Part shown: positions 55,627-63,996 of the stretch, piece by piece
Position numbering within the stretch: the first letter of the stretch is position 1
Layout of the letters: every line of letters starts with the position of its first letter
Notes under the pieces: generated by a model
The model's input: the letters and a program-made list of their open reading frames with translations, nothing else
What the model was told of the DNA's origin: nothing
Databases searched by the model: none
Translations under genes and position numbers: made by a program
Assembly: GCF_900591205.1 (NCBI RefSeq)
Contig: NZ_UUPU01000020.1
Location: forward strand, 97,472 to 161,471
Length of the DNA stretch: 64,000 nt
Direction of reading: 5' to 3'
Source of the DNA: Pseudomonas viridiflava
GTDB lineage: Bacteria > Pseudomonadota > Gammaproteobacteria > Pseudomonadales > Pseudomonadaceae

Positions 55627-56463
55627 ATGCGCCAGCTGATCTTCGCCAGCGTTTGCCTGCTGTCCTCGGTGCTGGTCGGCTGCCAGCAAACCCCGCCGGC
55701 CAACGACCAACTCGACGCCGTGCTCTGGACCCAAACCTCCATCGAGCATGAACTGATCTACCGCCAGTTATTCGCCAACGCCACCCGCCAGCTCGACGTG
55801 GCCCTGGCCGATCCCAACTGGGACGCACTGCCCTTCCCGGCGCGCAACCTCAGCGGCCTGCCGCCGGCGGTGGTGGTCGACATCGACGAAACCCTGCTGG
55901 ACAACGTGCCGCTCAACGCGCGCGATGTGGTCAACAACCAAATCTATTCCTACGACCGCTGGAACACCTGGGTCGACCAGGCCAAGGCCCAGGCGCTGCC
56001 CGGTGCGGTGGCGTTCCTGCAAGCAGCCGAGCAAAAAGGCATCAAGGTTTACTACCTCACCAACCGCGAACACAGCCAGGTCGCGGCCACGGTGAAAAAC
56101 CTGCGCCTGCGCGGTTTTCCGGTTGAGAGCAGTGAACAAGTGCTCGCCGCCAGCACGCCCACCGGCCACTGTGAAAGCGCCGGCTACGGCAAAACCTGCC
56201 GCCGCCAGTGGGTCGCCGGCCACGCCCGCGTGCTGTTGATGGCGGGCGACTCGCTGGGGGACTTCGTACAGGCCGACCACAACAGCCTCGCGGCCCAGCG
56301 CAAGGCGGTCGAACCCTATGTGAACTGGCTGGGCCAACGCTGGTTTTTGCTACCCAACCCGACCTATGGCAACTGGTACAGCGCGCCGTACGCGGACAAT
56401 GAAAAGCTGCCGTTCGAGCAAAAACGCCAGCTCAAACAACGTGCACTCGACCTGCAGGAATAA
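55627..56463 (+). CDS. 5'-nucleotidase, lipoprotein e(P4) family (acid phosphatase)
   Basis: 278 residues. Lipoprotein signal with lipobox VLVGC (Cys about residue 19), then a HAD-type class B/C phosphatase domain. The nucleophile loop VVVDIDETLLDN lies at about residue 82, YYLTNREHSQ near 142 and the acidic loop LLMAGDSLGDF near 205. These proteins dephosphorylate nucleotides at the cell surface or periplasm, for example for NAD and nucleoside salvage. It stands alone; the next gene starts about 100 bp later. Confidence 0.92.
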   Translation: MRQLIFASVCLLSSVLVGCQQTPPANDQLDAVLWTQTSIEHELIYRQLFANATRQLDVALADPNWDALPFPARNLSGLPPAVVVDIDETLLDNVPLNARDVVNNQIYSYDRWNTWVDQAKAQALPGAVAFLQAAEQKGIKVYYLTNREHSQVAATVKNLRLRGFPVESSEQVLAASTPTGHCESAGYGKTCRRQWVAGHARVLLMAGDSLGDFVQADHNSLAAQRKAVEPYVNWLGQRWFLLPNPTYGNWYSAPYADNEKLPFEQKRQLKQRALDLQE

Positions 56464-56565
56464 CCGCAAAACATATAACTGAAAGCGCACTCGACAGCAC
56501 TTTAAATCATTAAACAGAAAGCATTTATCGCGTTTAAATATAAAAAACTCGCTTGGATGCTTTTT

Positions 56566-57384
56566 ATGAACGTACGCACTGCCACCTCCCTCAGCCTTAC
56601 TATCCTACTGGCCAGCCCGGCCGTGTTCGCCGGGCAAACCCTGGACCGCATCACCCAATCCAAGCAACTGGTCGGTGTGTTGATGGAGAACTACCCACCC
56701 TTCTCGTTCCTCAACGAACAAAACCAGCTGGATGGTTTTGACGTGGACGTGACCAAGGCCGTGGCCGCCAAACTCGGCGTGAAGTTGAAACTGGAAACCC
56801 CGTCCTGGGAAGTCATCGCCGCTGGCCGCTGGAACGGCCGTTATGACGTGTGCATCTGCTCCATGACCCCAAGCGCCGCCCGTGGCCAGGTGTTCAACTT
56901 CCCGTTCGAGTACTACGCCTCGCCTGCCGTGGTGGTGGTGAATGCCAGTGACGACTCGATCAAATCAGCAACGGACCTCAGCGGTAAAAAAGTCGGCGTG
57001 GGCAGTGCCTCCACCTACGAAGCCTACCTGGCCAAGGACCTGGTGATCGAAGGCGCGAGCAAACCCATCGACTACCCGTTCAAGGCTGTGCAGGCGGTGC
57101 CCTATGACAACGAAACCATCGCCTTCCAGGACCTCGCGCTCGGCACCGGCAAGCGCCTGGATGCCATGGTCACCAACCTGGTAACCGCCAAGGAACGCAT
57201 CGACCACGACCCGCGCTTCAAGATCACCGGCGATGTGCTGTACGCCGAACCCAACGTGGTCGCCACCGAAAAAGGCGACCCGCAGTGGGATGCCAAGCTG
57301 ACTCAGGTCCTGGCCGAGCTGAAAAGCGACGGCACCCTGGCGAAGATCTCGCAGAAGTGGATCGGCTCAGACATCACCCAATGA
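56566..57384 (+). CDS. Amino acid-type ABC transporter substrate-binding protein
   Basis: 272 residues from the second ATG (56566), with a signal peptide to about residue 22 (SLTILLASPAVFA-GQ). SBP_bac_3 fold: VGVLMENYPPFSFLNEQNQLDGFDVDVTKAVA, SWEVIAAGRWNGRYDVCICSMTPSAARG, and a terminal AKISQKWIGSD. It starts an operon with a permease and a flavin monooxygenase (ATGA overlap with the permease). Such gene sets in pseudomonads often take up and break down sulfur or amine compounds. Confidence 0.9.
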   Translation: MNVRTATSLSLTILLASPAVFAGQTLDRITQSKQLVGVLMENYPPFSFLNEQNQLDGFDVDVTKAVAAKLGVKLKLETPSWEVIAAGRWNGRYDVCICSMTPSAARGQVFNFPFEYYASPAVVVVNASDDSIKSATDLSGKKVGVGSASTYEAYLAKDLVIEGASKPIDYPFKAVQAVPYDNETIAFQDLALGTGKRLDAMVTNLVTAKERIDHDPRFKITGDVLYAEPNVVATEKGDPQWDAKLTQVLAELKSDGTLAKISQKWIGSDITQ

Positions 57385-58211
57385 GTGTCTTCCCCACCCC
57401 ACCGGCCGTGGTGAAACCGCCGCCGGTCAAGCGCAAGCTGCTGTCGTTCAAAGTGCGCCTGTGGCTGACCTGGGCCGTGATGTTGTGCCTGTTCGCCGGG
57501 ATGTTCTTAAGCTTCGACCTCAAATTCGCCATCGTCGCCGACAAGTGGCAGAACCTGGTTGGGCTGCACCTCTCACCCCAGGGCTTTCTGCAGGGCGCGG
57601 CGCTGACGCTGTTCTTGTGTTTCTGCTCGATCTGGCTGTCGGTGGCCCTGGGCTTCGCCACCGCCCTGGCGCGGTTGTCGGACAGCGCGGTGGCGTTCGG
57701 CATCGCCAGCTTCTACGCCTCGTTCTTTCGCGGCACGCCGCTGTTGATCCAGATTCTGTTGATCTACCTCGGCCTGCCGCAACTGGGCGTGGTGCCGGGC
57801 GCCATCAGTGCCGGGATCATCGCGTTGTCGTTGAACTATGGCGCGTACCTGAGCGAGATTTTCCGCGCCGGCATCCTCGGCGTGTCCCAGGGCCAACGTA
57901 ACGCTGCGGCCGCGCTGGGCATGGGCCGGGCGGTGACGTTCTGGCAGATCGTGCTGCCCCAGGCCATGCGCACGATTATTCCGCCGACCACCAGCCAGTT
58001 CATCTCGATGCTCAAGGACTCCTCGCTCGTCTCGGTGATGGGCGTGTGGGAAGTGATGTTTCTCGCACAATCCTATGGCCGCTCGTCTTACCGCTACATA
58101 GAAATGCTCACCACCGCCGCCGTTATCTACTGGCTGCTCTCCATCGGCCTGGAATTGATCCAGGCCCGGTTGGAACGGCACTACGGCAAGGCTTATCTCC
58201 ACGGGCGATAG
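57381..58211 (+). CDS. Amino acid-type ABC transporter permease
   Basis: 276 residues; the start ATGAGTGTC overlaps the previous stop. An extra N-terminal helix near residues 27-47 precedes the HisMQ-type core (LQGAALTLFLCFCSIWLSVALGFA; FRGTPLLIQILLIYLGLP; RNAAAALGMGRAVTFWQIVLPQAMR). The core is fully recognisable. No ATP-binding subunit is encoded in this operon, so it must share one from another locus, for example the one at 40548-41285. Confidence 0.9.
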   Translation: MSVFPTPPAVVKPPPVKRKLLSFKVRLWLTWAVMLCLFAGMFLSFDLKFAIVADKWQNLVGLHLSPQGFLQGAALTLFLCFCSIWLSVALGFATALARLSDSAVAFGIASFYASFFRGTPLLIQILLIYLGLPQLGVVPGAISAGIIALSLNYGAYLSEIFRAGILGVSQGQRNAAAALGMGRAVTFWQIVLPQAMRTIIPPTTSQFISMLKDSSLVSVMGVWEVMFLAQSYGRSSYRYIEMLTTAAVIYWLLSIGLELIQARLERHYGKAYLHGR

Positions 58212-58247
58212 TCTGTCGCCCCAGTTTTTTTACTTGCAGGAAGCACC

Positions 58248-59621
58248 ATGTCCGATCCTACCCCGCTGTTATTCGGCCTCTACGAACAAGCCAGTGTCGG
58301 CTGCGGCGGCGCGCCCAGCCTATGGACCCACCCCGCCGACGAGCGCCTGGGCATCAACACCCTCAAATACTGGTCGAACCTGGCCCGCACGGCGGATGAG
58401 GCCAACCTCGACCTGATGTTTTTCGGTGACGTACTGGGTTTTTACGATGTGTTCGGCGGCAACGAAGCCGCGGCCTTGAAATGGGCGGTGGAAGCCCCCG
58501 CCAATGACCCGCTGACCCTCATTCCAGCCCTGGTGGCCCTCACCGAAAAGCTCGCCTTCGGCGTCACCGTCACCACCACCTACGAGCACCCGTTTACCCA
58601 TGCCCGGCGCTTCAGCACCCTGGATCATCTGTCGGACGGGCGCATCGGCTGGAACATCGTCACCTCGTACCTGTCCAGCGCCGCACGCAATTTCGGCCTG
58701 GAGCAGATGATCAAGCACGATGACCGCTACGAACGCGCCGAGGAGTTTCTTGACGTGGTCTACAAGCTCTGGGAAGGCAGCTGGGCCGATGACGCGGTAC
58801 GCGCCGACAAGCTGACGCACACCTACGCCGACGGTTCGCGGGTGCGGCCGATCCTGCATGCGGGTGAGCATTACCGAGTGGCCGGGCCGCACCTCACGTC
58901 GCCATCGCCGCAGCGTACGCCGTTGCTGATCCAGGCGGGCTGGTCGGCGCGCGGGCGGCAGTTCGCGGCCAAGCATGCGGAGCTGGTATTTATCGCCAAA
59001 TCCAACCCGCTGGAAATCCGCCAGGGCCTCGAAGACATCTGGCGCCAGGCCGAGGCCCGTGGCCGCCAGGCTGCGGATGTGAAGTCGCTGACCGTGCTGC
59101 GCATCGTCACCGCGCCCACCGCCATCGAGGCGCAGAAAAAATACGACACCCTGCAAAGCAACTACCACCTGCAAGCGCAACTGGTGAGCTACGCCGGCGA
59201 CACCGGCATCGACATCAGCCGCTACGCCGACAACGAAGCACTCTCGACCCACACCGAAGGCATGACCTCCTACGTGATGAAACCCGACGGCAGCGGCAAA
59301 CCGCTGACCGCCGGTGAGGTGCGCCAACGCTTTGCCAACGTGACGCGTGGCAGCGACCTGATCCTGGTCGGCACCCCGGAACAGATCGCCGACAAGATCG
59401 AGGAACACGCACGTATTTCCGGCACCAGCGGCTATATGCTCAACCCACTGATCAGCCCAGGCTCGCTGAATGACTTTGTCGAATTGGTGATCCCGGCGTT
59501 GCAAAAGCGCGGCCTCTACCGCACCACCGCACAAAGCGGCACGCTGCGTTCACGCCTGAGCGCCGACCACAGTGACCGCCTGCCAAGCTCCGCGTACGGC
59601 GCCTCGTTCCGGTTCGCTTAG
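58248..59621 (+). CDS. LLM-class flavin-dependent monooxygenase (NtaA/SnaA/DszA group)
   Basis: 457 residues with an ATG behind a GCAGGAAGCACC site. The (beta/alpha)8 luciferase-like fold is typical of the NtaA group: NTLKYWSNLARTADEANLDLMFFGDVLG, GVTVTTTYEHPFTHARRFSTLDHLSDGRIGWNIVTSY, DDRYERAEEFLDVVYKLWEGSW and LLIQAGWSARGRQFAAKHAELVFIAK. Such enzymes use reduced FMN and oxygen to cleave C-S or C-N bonds of compounds imported by a linked ABC transporter. A flavin reductase is not encoded beside it. Confidence 0.9.
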   Translation: MSDPTPLLFGLYEQASVGCGGAPSLWTHPADERLGINTLKYWSNLARTADEANLDLMFFGDVLGFYDVFGGNEAAALKWAVEAPANDPLTLIPALVALTEKLAFGVTVTTTYEHPFTHARRFSTLDHLSDGRIGWNIVTSYLSSAARNFGLEQMIKHDDRYERAEEFLDVVYKLWEGSWADDAVRADKLTHTYADGSRVRPILHAGEHYRVAGPHLTSPSPQRTPLLIQAGWSARGRQFAAKHAELVFIAKSNPLEIRQGLEDIWRQAEARGRQAADVKSLTVLRIVTAPTAIEAQKKYDTLQSNYHLQAQLVSYAGDTGIDISRYADNEALSTHTEGMTSYVMKPDGSGKPLTAGEVRQRFANVTRGSDLILVGTPEQIADKIEEHARISGTSGYMLNPLISPGSLNDFVELVIPALQKRGLYRTTAQSGTLRSRLSADHSDRLPSSAYGASFRFA

Positions 59622-59627
59622 CGTTTG

Positions 59628-59921
59628 CTTTGCTTTGCACTGTTTTTGACCTTGATCTCAAACGCCCCATTAACCACGCTGGCCGAACGCAGGCTTGAAT
59701 CCGTGGGCAACCCGGCAGGACGCCGGGTTAGCCGCGCTGGGCCAAGGATGGCCCATCGCGGCGGCCCACGGATTCAAGCCTGCGTGCGGGCATGCCGAGC
59801 CTGGGCGAGGCACCGAGTGGTGGGGCAAGCGTTTTTTGGTTACTTTTTTAGGCGTTTGTAAAAAAGTGACCCGCTGTAAGAGCGCAACCATAAGCCGCCG
59901 TTACCGCAGCCACGGATATGC
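59628..59921. repeat. Large intergenic repeat, full version (copy B)
   Basis: Same flanking sequence as copy A (49351-49523) plus a 99-bp palindromic module at 59687-59785. The right part contains GGTGGGGCAAGCGTTTTTTG, AAAAAAGTGACCCGCTGTAA and AACCATAAGCCGCCGTTACC. Confidence 0.88.
59687..59785. repeat. 99-bp three-way-junction palindrome inside the intergenic repeat (copy B)
   Basis: 22-bp perfectly complementary outer arms (ACGCAGGCTTGAATCC... at 59687-59708 and its complement at 59764-59785) enclose two smaller hairpins: CCCGGC-AGGAC-GCCGGG and GGGCCA-AGGA-TGGCCC. The whole can fold into a stem with two arms. A second copy of exactly the same length is at 63872-63970. Confidence 0.85.
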
Positions 59922-60093
59922 CCCCATTCCAACCCACCTTCCTGTTCACTCCGGAGGCCGCTTTCGCGAGCAAGCCCGCTCCCACATTTTTACCGCGTTA
60001 CATGAGCCAACTAATCGTCGGCAATCAAACCGCTATCGCAGGCAAGCCAGTTCCCACCTTTGAATGAGTTCACACTCAAGCCAGGCAGCGATT

Positions 60094-60582
60094 TCAGTGC
60101 CGCAGCAACTTGCGCAACGGCACACCATCCTTGAGCACCGGCGACTTGATCACGATATAGCTGAAGTACTTGGAAATGCCGATATTCTTGTCCAGCAAAC
60201 TTTCAACAACCTCCTGGTAATGCTGAATGCTGCGCGTCATAAAACGCACCAGGTAATCGTAACCACCGCTGATCAGGTGGCATTCGAGCACTTCATCCAC
60301 CAAGCGGATATTGGATTCAAACTTGGCGAAGTCTTCGCGCTTGTGGTCGCTGAGGGTGATCTCGGTAAACACCGTGACCGAATCGGTGATCTTGGCCAGG
60401 TTCAAGTGCGCCTTGTAGCTGGAGATATACCCGGCCGACTCCAGCCGCTTGACCCGCTGCAGGCACGGGCTGGCAGACAAGCCCACGGCGTCGGCGAGGC
60501 TGACATTGGTCATCCGGCCGTCCTTTTGCAGTTCAACCAGAATGCTGATGTCGATCCGGTCCAGCTTTACTAGCCCTTCCAT
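60094..60582 (-). CDS. Lrp/AsnC-family transcriptional regulator
   Basis: 162 residues from ATG 60582 with AGAGG 6 bases upstream (an ATG 7 codons earlier lacks a good site). N-terminal helix-turn-helix: LDRIDISILVELQKDGRMTNVSLADAVGLSASPCLQRVKRLE at 7-48. The C-terminal RAM domain follows (VLECHLISGGYDYLVRFMTRSIQHYQEVVESLL). It is divergent to nothing nearby but sits next to the HAD and gabT genes in the same orientation, so amino acid-dependent control is plausible. Confidence 0.92.
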   Translation of the reverse strand: MEGLVKLDRIDISILVELQKDGRMTNVSLADAVGLSASPCLQRVKRLESAGYISSYKAHLNLAKITDSVTVFTEITLSDHKREDFAKFESNIRLVDEVLECHLISGGYDYLVRFMTRSIQHYQEVVESLLDKNIGISKYFSYIVIKSPVLKDGVPLRKLLRH

Positions 60583-60627
60583 TGCGTACCTCTTGACTGC
60601 CATTTGTAAGACAATCTTCTAGCAAAA

Positions 60628-61272
60628 TCAGCGCCGTAAAGACAGCTGATGCTGTGCCACCAGATCCGCCATGCTGTTGATGCAGTAATCCGCCGCACAC
60701 GGCAAAGGCTGCCGGCCCCTGTGGCGGCCGATCAAACAGCGGTCCAGCGCCGCGTGTGCGCCGACCGACGGTCGCGTCACGTGCAGCACCGGTTGCAGTT
60801 GCTCGCCCTGGTCCGTGAGCCATTGCGGGTCTTCATCCAGGGAAATGAAATCTTCCGGTGCAATCCCCAAACGTTCGCACAACACCCCGCGATCCACGGC
60901 GTCGCGGTCACCGCGCACCAACAGTCGATAGAACTTGCGCAGGTACAGCATCGCCCCCGGCGCGTCCTCGAACAACGACCAATTGCCCGCCGAACGGGCA
61001 AAGCTCATGCCCTCCTCCCAACTGGCGTGCAGCCCCCAGCTCTCGGCCAGTTGGCGATGGGCGAAACACAACACGCCACTGAAGCCCAGCTCGGCGAAGC
61101 GCGGGTAGAGCTTGGCGACCTGCGCGTTGAATTCCGCCAGCACCTGATCCTTGGCCGGCTGCCCGCCACGGCTGTCGAGCAGCGGCTGCAACGCCGCCCA
61201 CACCCCGGAATCGCGGTCCACCAGCACTTCATCGCAATCAATCAGCAACGCCCGATAATCTGTCAGTCCCAT
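60628..61272 (-). CDS. HAD-superfamily hydrolase
   Basis: 214 residues. The nucleophile loop LLIDCDEVLVDRDS (about residues 9-22) has the DxD pair, but the usual threonine position is valine. A helical cap lies around 40-95. The later motifs RPSVGAHAALDRCLIG and CAADYCINSMADL match the C-terminal acidic region only loosely. It resembles 2-haloacid dehalogenase-like or phosphatase members. It is 48 bp upstream-adjacent to gabT, so possibly part of the same transcript. The substrate is unknown. Confidence 0.75.
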   Translation of the reverse strand: MGLTDYRALLIDCDEVLVDRDSGVWAALQPLLDSRGGQPAKDQVLAEFNAQVAKLYPRFAELGFSGVLCFAHRQLAESWGLHASWEEGMSFARSAGNWSLFEDAPGAMLYLRKFYRLLVRGDRDAVDRGVLCERLGIAPEDFISLDEDPQWLTDQGEQLQPVLHVTRPSVGAHAALDRCLIGRHRGRQPLPCAADYCINSMADLVAQHQLSLRR

Positions 61273-61320
61273 GTGGGGTCAAGCCTCCAATGATGCAGTT
61301 GGCCCGTAGCAGGCACAGCC

Positions 61321-62613
61321 TCAGTTCAAGACCCGTGCCAAGGCGCCGTCGAGGATTTTCAGCGCTTCGTCGACCTGGGCTTCGGTGGCCACCAGCGGTG
61401 CGAGGAAGCGCAGCACATTGCGATGCACCCCGCACTTGATCACCAGCAACCCACCGGCCCGGGCTTCATCAATCACCCGTTGATTGAGGTCGGCATCCGG
61501 GGTGCGCTCCGAATCATTGCGGATCAGTTCCATCGCCAGCATAAAGCCGGTGCCACGCACATCGCCGATGCGCGAGTAGCGCGCCTGCAAACCGAGCAAA
61601 CCCTGGCGCAGGCGTTCGCCCAGCACTTGGCTGCGCGCCAGCAACTGCTCCTGCTCAAACGCCTCGATCACCGCCAGCGCTGCCGCGCACGCCAGCGCAT
61701 TGCCGCCGTAGGTGCCTCCCAGCCCGCCGGGCAGCGGCGCGTCCATGATGTGCGCCTTGCCGACCACGCCGGACAACGGCAAGCCGCCGGCCAGGCTCTT
61801 GGCCACAGTGACCAGGTCGGGCTGGATGCCCGCGTGCTGGAAACCGAACCAGGTGCCGGTGCGACCGAAACCGGTCTGGATCTCATCCAGAATCAACACA
61901 ATGCCGTGCTTGTCGGCCAATGCGCGCAATGCCTGGAGAAACTCGGGCGGTGCGGTGAGGAAACCGCCATCGCCCTGCACCGGCTCGATGATGATCGCGG
62001 CCACCCGCTCCGGCGCAACCTGGGTCGCCAGCAATTCATCCAGCGCCTTGAGCGCGACCTCGCTGGTCACCCCGCGATAGGCGTTCGGGTACGGGGTGTG
62101 GAACACCTCCGGCGCGAACGGCCCGAAGTTCTGTTTGTAGGGTTGGCTCATGCCAGTGAGCGTGGTGCCGAGCAAAGTGCGGCCGTGGAAACCGCCCCGA
62201 AAGGCAATCACCGCCGAACGATTGGTGTGGGCCCGGGCGATCTTCACGGCATTTTCCACCGCCTCGGCGCCTGAGGTGAAAAACGCCGCTTTATACGCCG
62301 CCTGCCCACCGATCATTTCACACAGGCGCTGTGCCAGGTCGAGGTAAGGCTGGTAGGCCACGACCTGGAAGCAGGCGTGGGACACCTTCTGCAATTGGGC
62401 CTGCACGGCCGCAACCACTTTGGGATGGTTGTGGCCAATATTGAGCACGCCGATGCCACCAACGAAGTCCAGGTAACGCTTGCCATCCACGTCCCACAAT
62501 TCGGCGCCCTGGGCACGGTCGATCACCAACGGGTGCGCGGTAACCAGCCCACGGGGCACGAACTGCTCGCGCTGACGGAGCAAATGAGGGGTTTCGTCGA
62601 CTTTGCTATTCAT
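61321..62613 (-). CDS. gabT: 4-aminobutyrate aminotransferase-type PLP enzyme
   Basis: 430 residues from ATG 62613, with GGGA 7 bases upstream. Class III aminotransferase: YLDFVGGIGVLNIGHNHPKVV, FFTSGAEAVENAVKIARAHT, FRGGFHGRTLLGTTLTG, EPVQGDGGF, LILDEIQTGFGRTGTWFGFQ and the PLP Lys in VTVAKSLAGGLPLSGV. It most resembles GabT, which converts GABA to succinate semialdehyde; 5-aminovalerate aminotransferase (DavT) is nearly indistinguishable by eye. No gabD is adjacent. Confidence 0.88.
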   Translation of the reverse strand: MNSKVDETPHLLRQREQFVPRGLVTAHPLVIDRAQGAELWDVDGKRYLDFVGGIGVLNIGHNHPKVVAAVQAQLQKVSHACFQVVAYQPYLDLAQRLCEMIGGQAAYKAAFFTSGAEAVENAVKIARAHTNRSAVIAFRGGFHGRTLLGTTLTGMSQPYKQNFGPFAPEVFHTPYPNAYRGVTSEVALKALDELLATQVAPERVAAIIIEPVQGDGGFLTAPPEFLQALRALADKHGIVLILDEIQTGFGRTGTWFGFQHAGIQPDLVTVAKSLAGGLPLSGVVGKAHIMDAPLPGGLGGTYGGNALACAAALAVIEAFEQEQLLARSQVLGERLRQGLLGLQARYSRIGDVRGTGFMLAMELIRNDSERTPDADLNQRVIDEARAGGLLVIKCGVHRNVLRFLAPLVATEAQVDEALKILDGALARVLN

Positions 62614-62806
62614 GGCATTTCCCATCGTGAGTCCGGCAACCGGAAGGTGGTTGCGATGTTGTCCAGATTACGGCCTGCGCAAAACGGACTACGCCGAACT
62701 TGCCCCGTGAGAAATTCGGATCAACTGTTTTGGCCCTGCGTTTCAACAGATCCTGCGCCGGGCTTGGGGGATGATGAGCGTTACCTAAATCCTGCAGGAA
62801 ATGCCC

Positions 62807-63733
62807 ATGGCCTTGCTCTACAAAGCTGACCCGGTGCGCGGCCAACATTGGCAGGCGCTGTTTGCCGAACACGCCCCGGATATCGAATGGCGCGCCTGGC
62901 CAGACATCGGCAACCCCGAAGAGGTCCAATACCTGGCCGCCTGGCAAGCGCCGCAGGACCTGGCGCAGGTGCTGCCCAACCTGAAGGTGTTGTTTGCGTT
63001 GTCGGCAGGGGTCGACCAACTGGACCTGGACCGCCTGCCGGTGGGCTTGCCGGTGGTGCGTCTGCTGGATCCGGGCATCACGCGTGGCATGTGCGAATAC
63101 GCCAGTTGGGCGGTGCTCAGCCTGCACCGAGACATGCTGCGCTACCGCCAGCAGCAGGTTGCGCGCTGTTGGCAGGCGCACCTGTTGCAGCCTGCCGCGA
63201 ACCGACGCGTGGGGGTGATGGGGTTGGGTGCGCAGGCGCAGCAGATTCTGGCGACCCTGGCGCCGTTGGGGTTTGCGTTGTCGGGGTGGGCGCGCAGTGC
63301 GCACCACGTGTCGGGCGTGGAGTGTTATGCCGGAGAGGCGCAACTGGCGGCGTTTCTTGGCCAGTGCGACATTCTTTTGTGTGTGTTGCCGTTGACCGAG
63401 CAGACCCAGGGGATTCTGGATCGGCGGCTGTTTGCGCAACTGCCACGGGGAGCGGCGCTGATCAACATGGGGCGCGGGGGGCATTTGGTTGAAGAGGATT
63501 TGTTATCGGCGCTGGAGAGTGGGCAATTGAGCGGGGCGGTGCTGGATGTGCTGAGGGAGGAGCCGGCGGCGGCGGATCATCCGTTTTGGGGGCATCCGCA
63601 GGTGGTGTTGACGCCGCATATTGCGGCGATGACGCAGCCGGAGAGTGCGTTTGGGGTGTTGTTGGAGAATATTCGACGGTTTGAACGGGGTGAGGGGATG
63701 GTGGGTGAGGTGGACCGGGTTCGCGGGTATTGA
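62807..63733 (+). CDS. Glyoxylate/hydroxypyruvate reductase A-like D-2-hydroxyacid dehydrogenase
   Basis: 308 residues from ATG 62807 (AGGA 7 bases upstream; an ATG two codons earlier is too close to the site). The GhrA family pattern is present: LFALSAGVDQLDL, the catalytic Arg in INMGRGGHLVEEDLLSAL and Glu/His in LDVLREEPAAADHPFW...LTPHIAA. The NAD(P) loop is GVMGLGAQAQQIL, with Ala where the third glycine usually stands. It would reduce glyoxylate or hydroxypyruvate in the cytoplasm. It is divergent from gabT. Confidence 0.88.
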   Translation: MALLYKADPVRGQHWQALFAEHAPDIEWRAWPDIGNPEEVQYLAAWQAPQDLAQVLPNLKVLFALSAGVDQLDLDRLPVGLPVVRLLDPGITRGMCEYASWAVLSLHRDMLRYRQQQVARCWQAHLLQPAANRRVGVMGLGAQAQQILATLAPLGFALSGWARSAHHVSGVECYAGEAQLAAFLGQCDILLCVLPLTEQTQGILDRRLFAQLPRGAALINMGRGGHLVEEDLLSALESGQLSGAVLDVLREEPAAADHPFWGHPQVVLTPHIAAMTQPESAFGVLLENIRRFERGEGMVGEVDRVRGY

Positions 63734-63736
63734 TGT

Positions 63737-63996
63737 GGTGTGTATCCGTTATTTGGGTAACGGCGGCCTATGGTTCCGCTTTTACAGCGGGTCACTTTCG
63801 AAAAGCGCGAAAGTAACCAAAGCGCTCTTGCCCCACCACTCGGCACCTCGCTCACGCTTCGGTGTGCCCGCACGCAGACTTGAATCCGTGGGCCGCCGCG
63901 ATGGGCCATCCTTGGCCCAGCGCGGCTAACCCGGCGTCCTGCCGGGTTACCCACGGATTCAAGCCTGCGTGCGGCCAGCGTGGTTAATGGGGCGCC
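63737..63996. repeat. Large intergenic repeat, inverted copy C
   Basis: Matches copies A and B on the opposite strand: GGTAACGGCGGCCTATGGTT, TTACAGCGGGTCACTTTCG, CTTGCCCCACCACTCGGCAC and CCAGCGTGGTTAATGGGGCG. Contains the 99-bp palindromic module at 63872-63970. It fills the last 260 bp of the window after the reductase gene. Confidence 0.88.
63872..63970. repeat. 99-bp three-way-junction palindrome (copy C, inverted)
   Basis: Same 99-bp module as at 59687-59785, in the opposite orientation, with outer arms ACGCAGACTTGAATCC... and ...GGATTCAAGCCTGCGT and inner hairpins GGGCCA-TCCT-TGGCCC and CCCGGC-GTCCT-GCCGGG. One arm has a G-to-A change relative to copy B. Confidence 0.85.

Larger units (their letters stand above)
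59622..60093. other. 472-bp intergenic region made of repeats
   Basis: Holds the large intergenic repeat (59628-59921) and, after it, two REP half-units (CAAGCCCGCTCCCACATTTT near 59972 and ATCGCAGGCAAGCCAGTTCC near 60036). I find no gene in it. Confidence 0.75.

Noticed and set aside
59695..60063. Plus-strand ORF (122 codons) over the large intergenic repeat
   Set aside because: It runs through the palindromic repeat and REP halves. Similar frames occur in the other copy only because the repeat is duplicated; there is no ribosome site.
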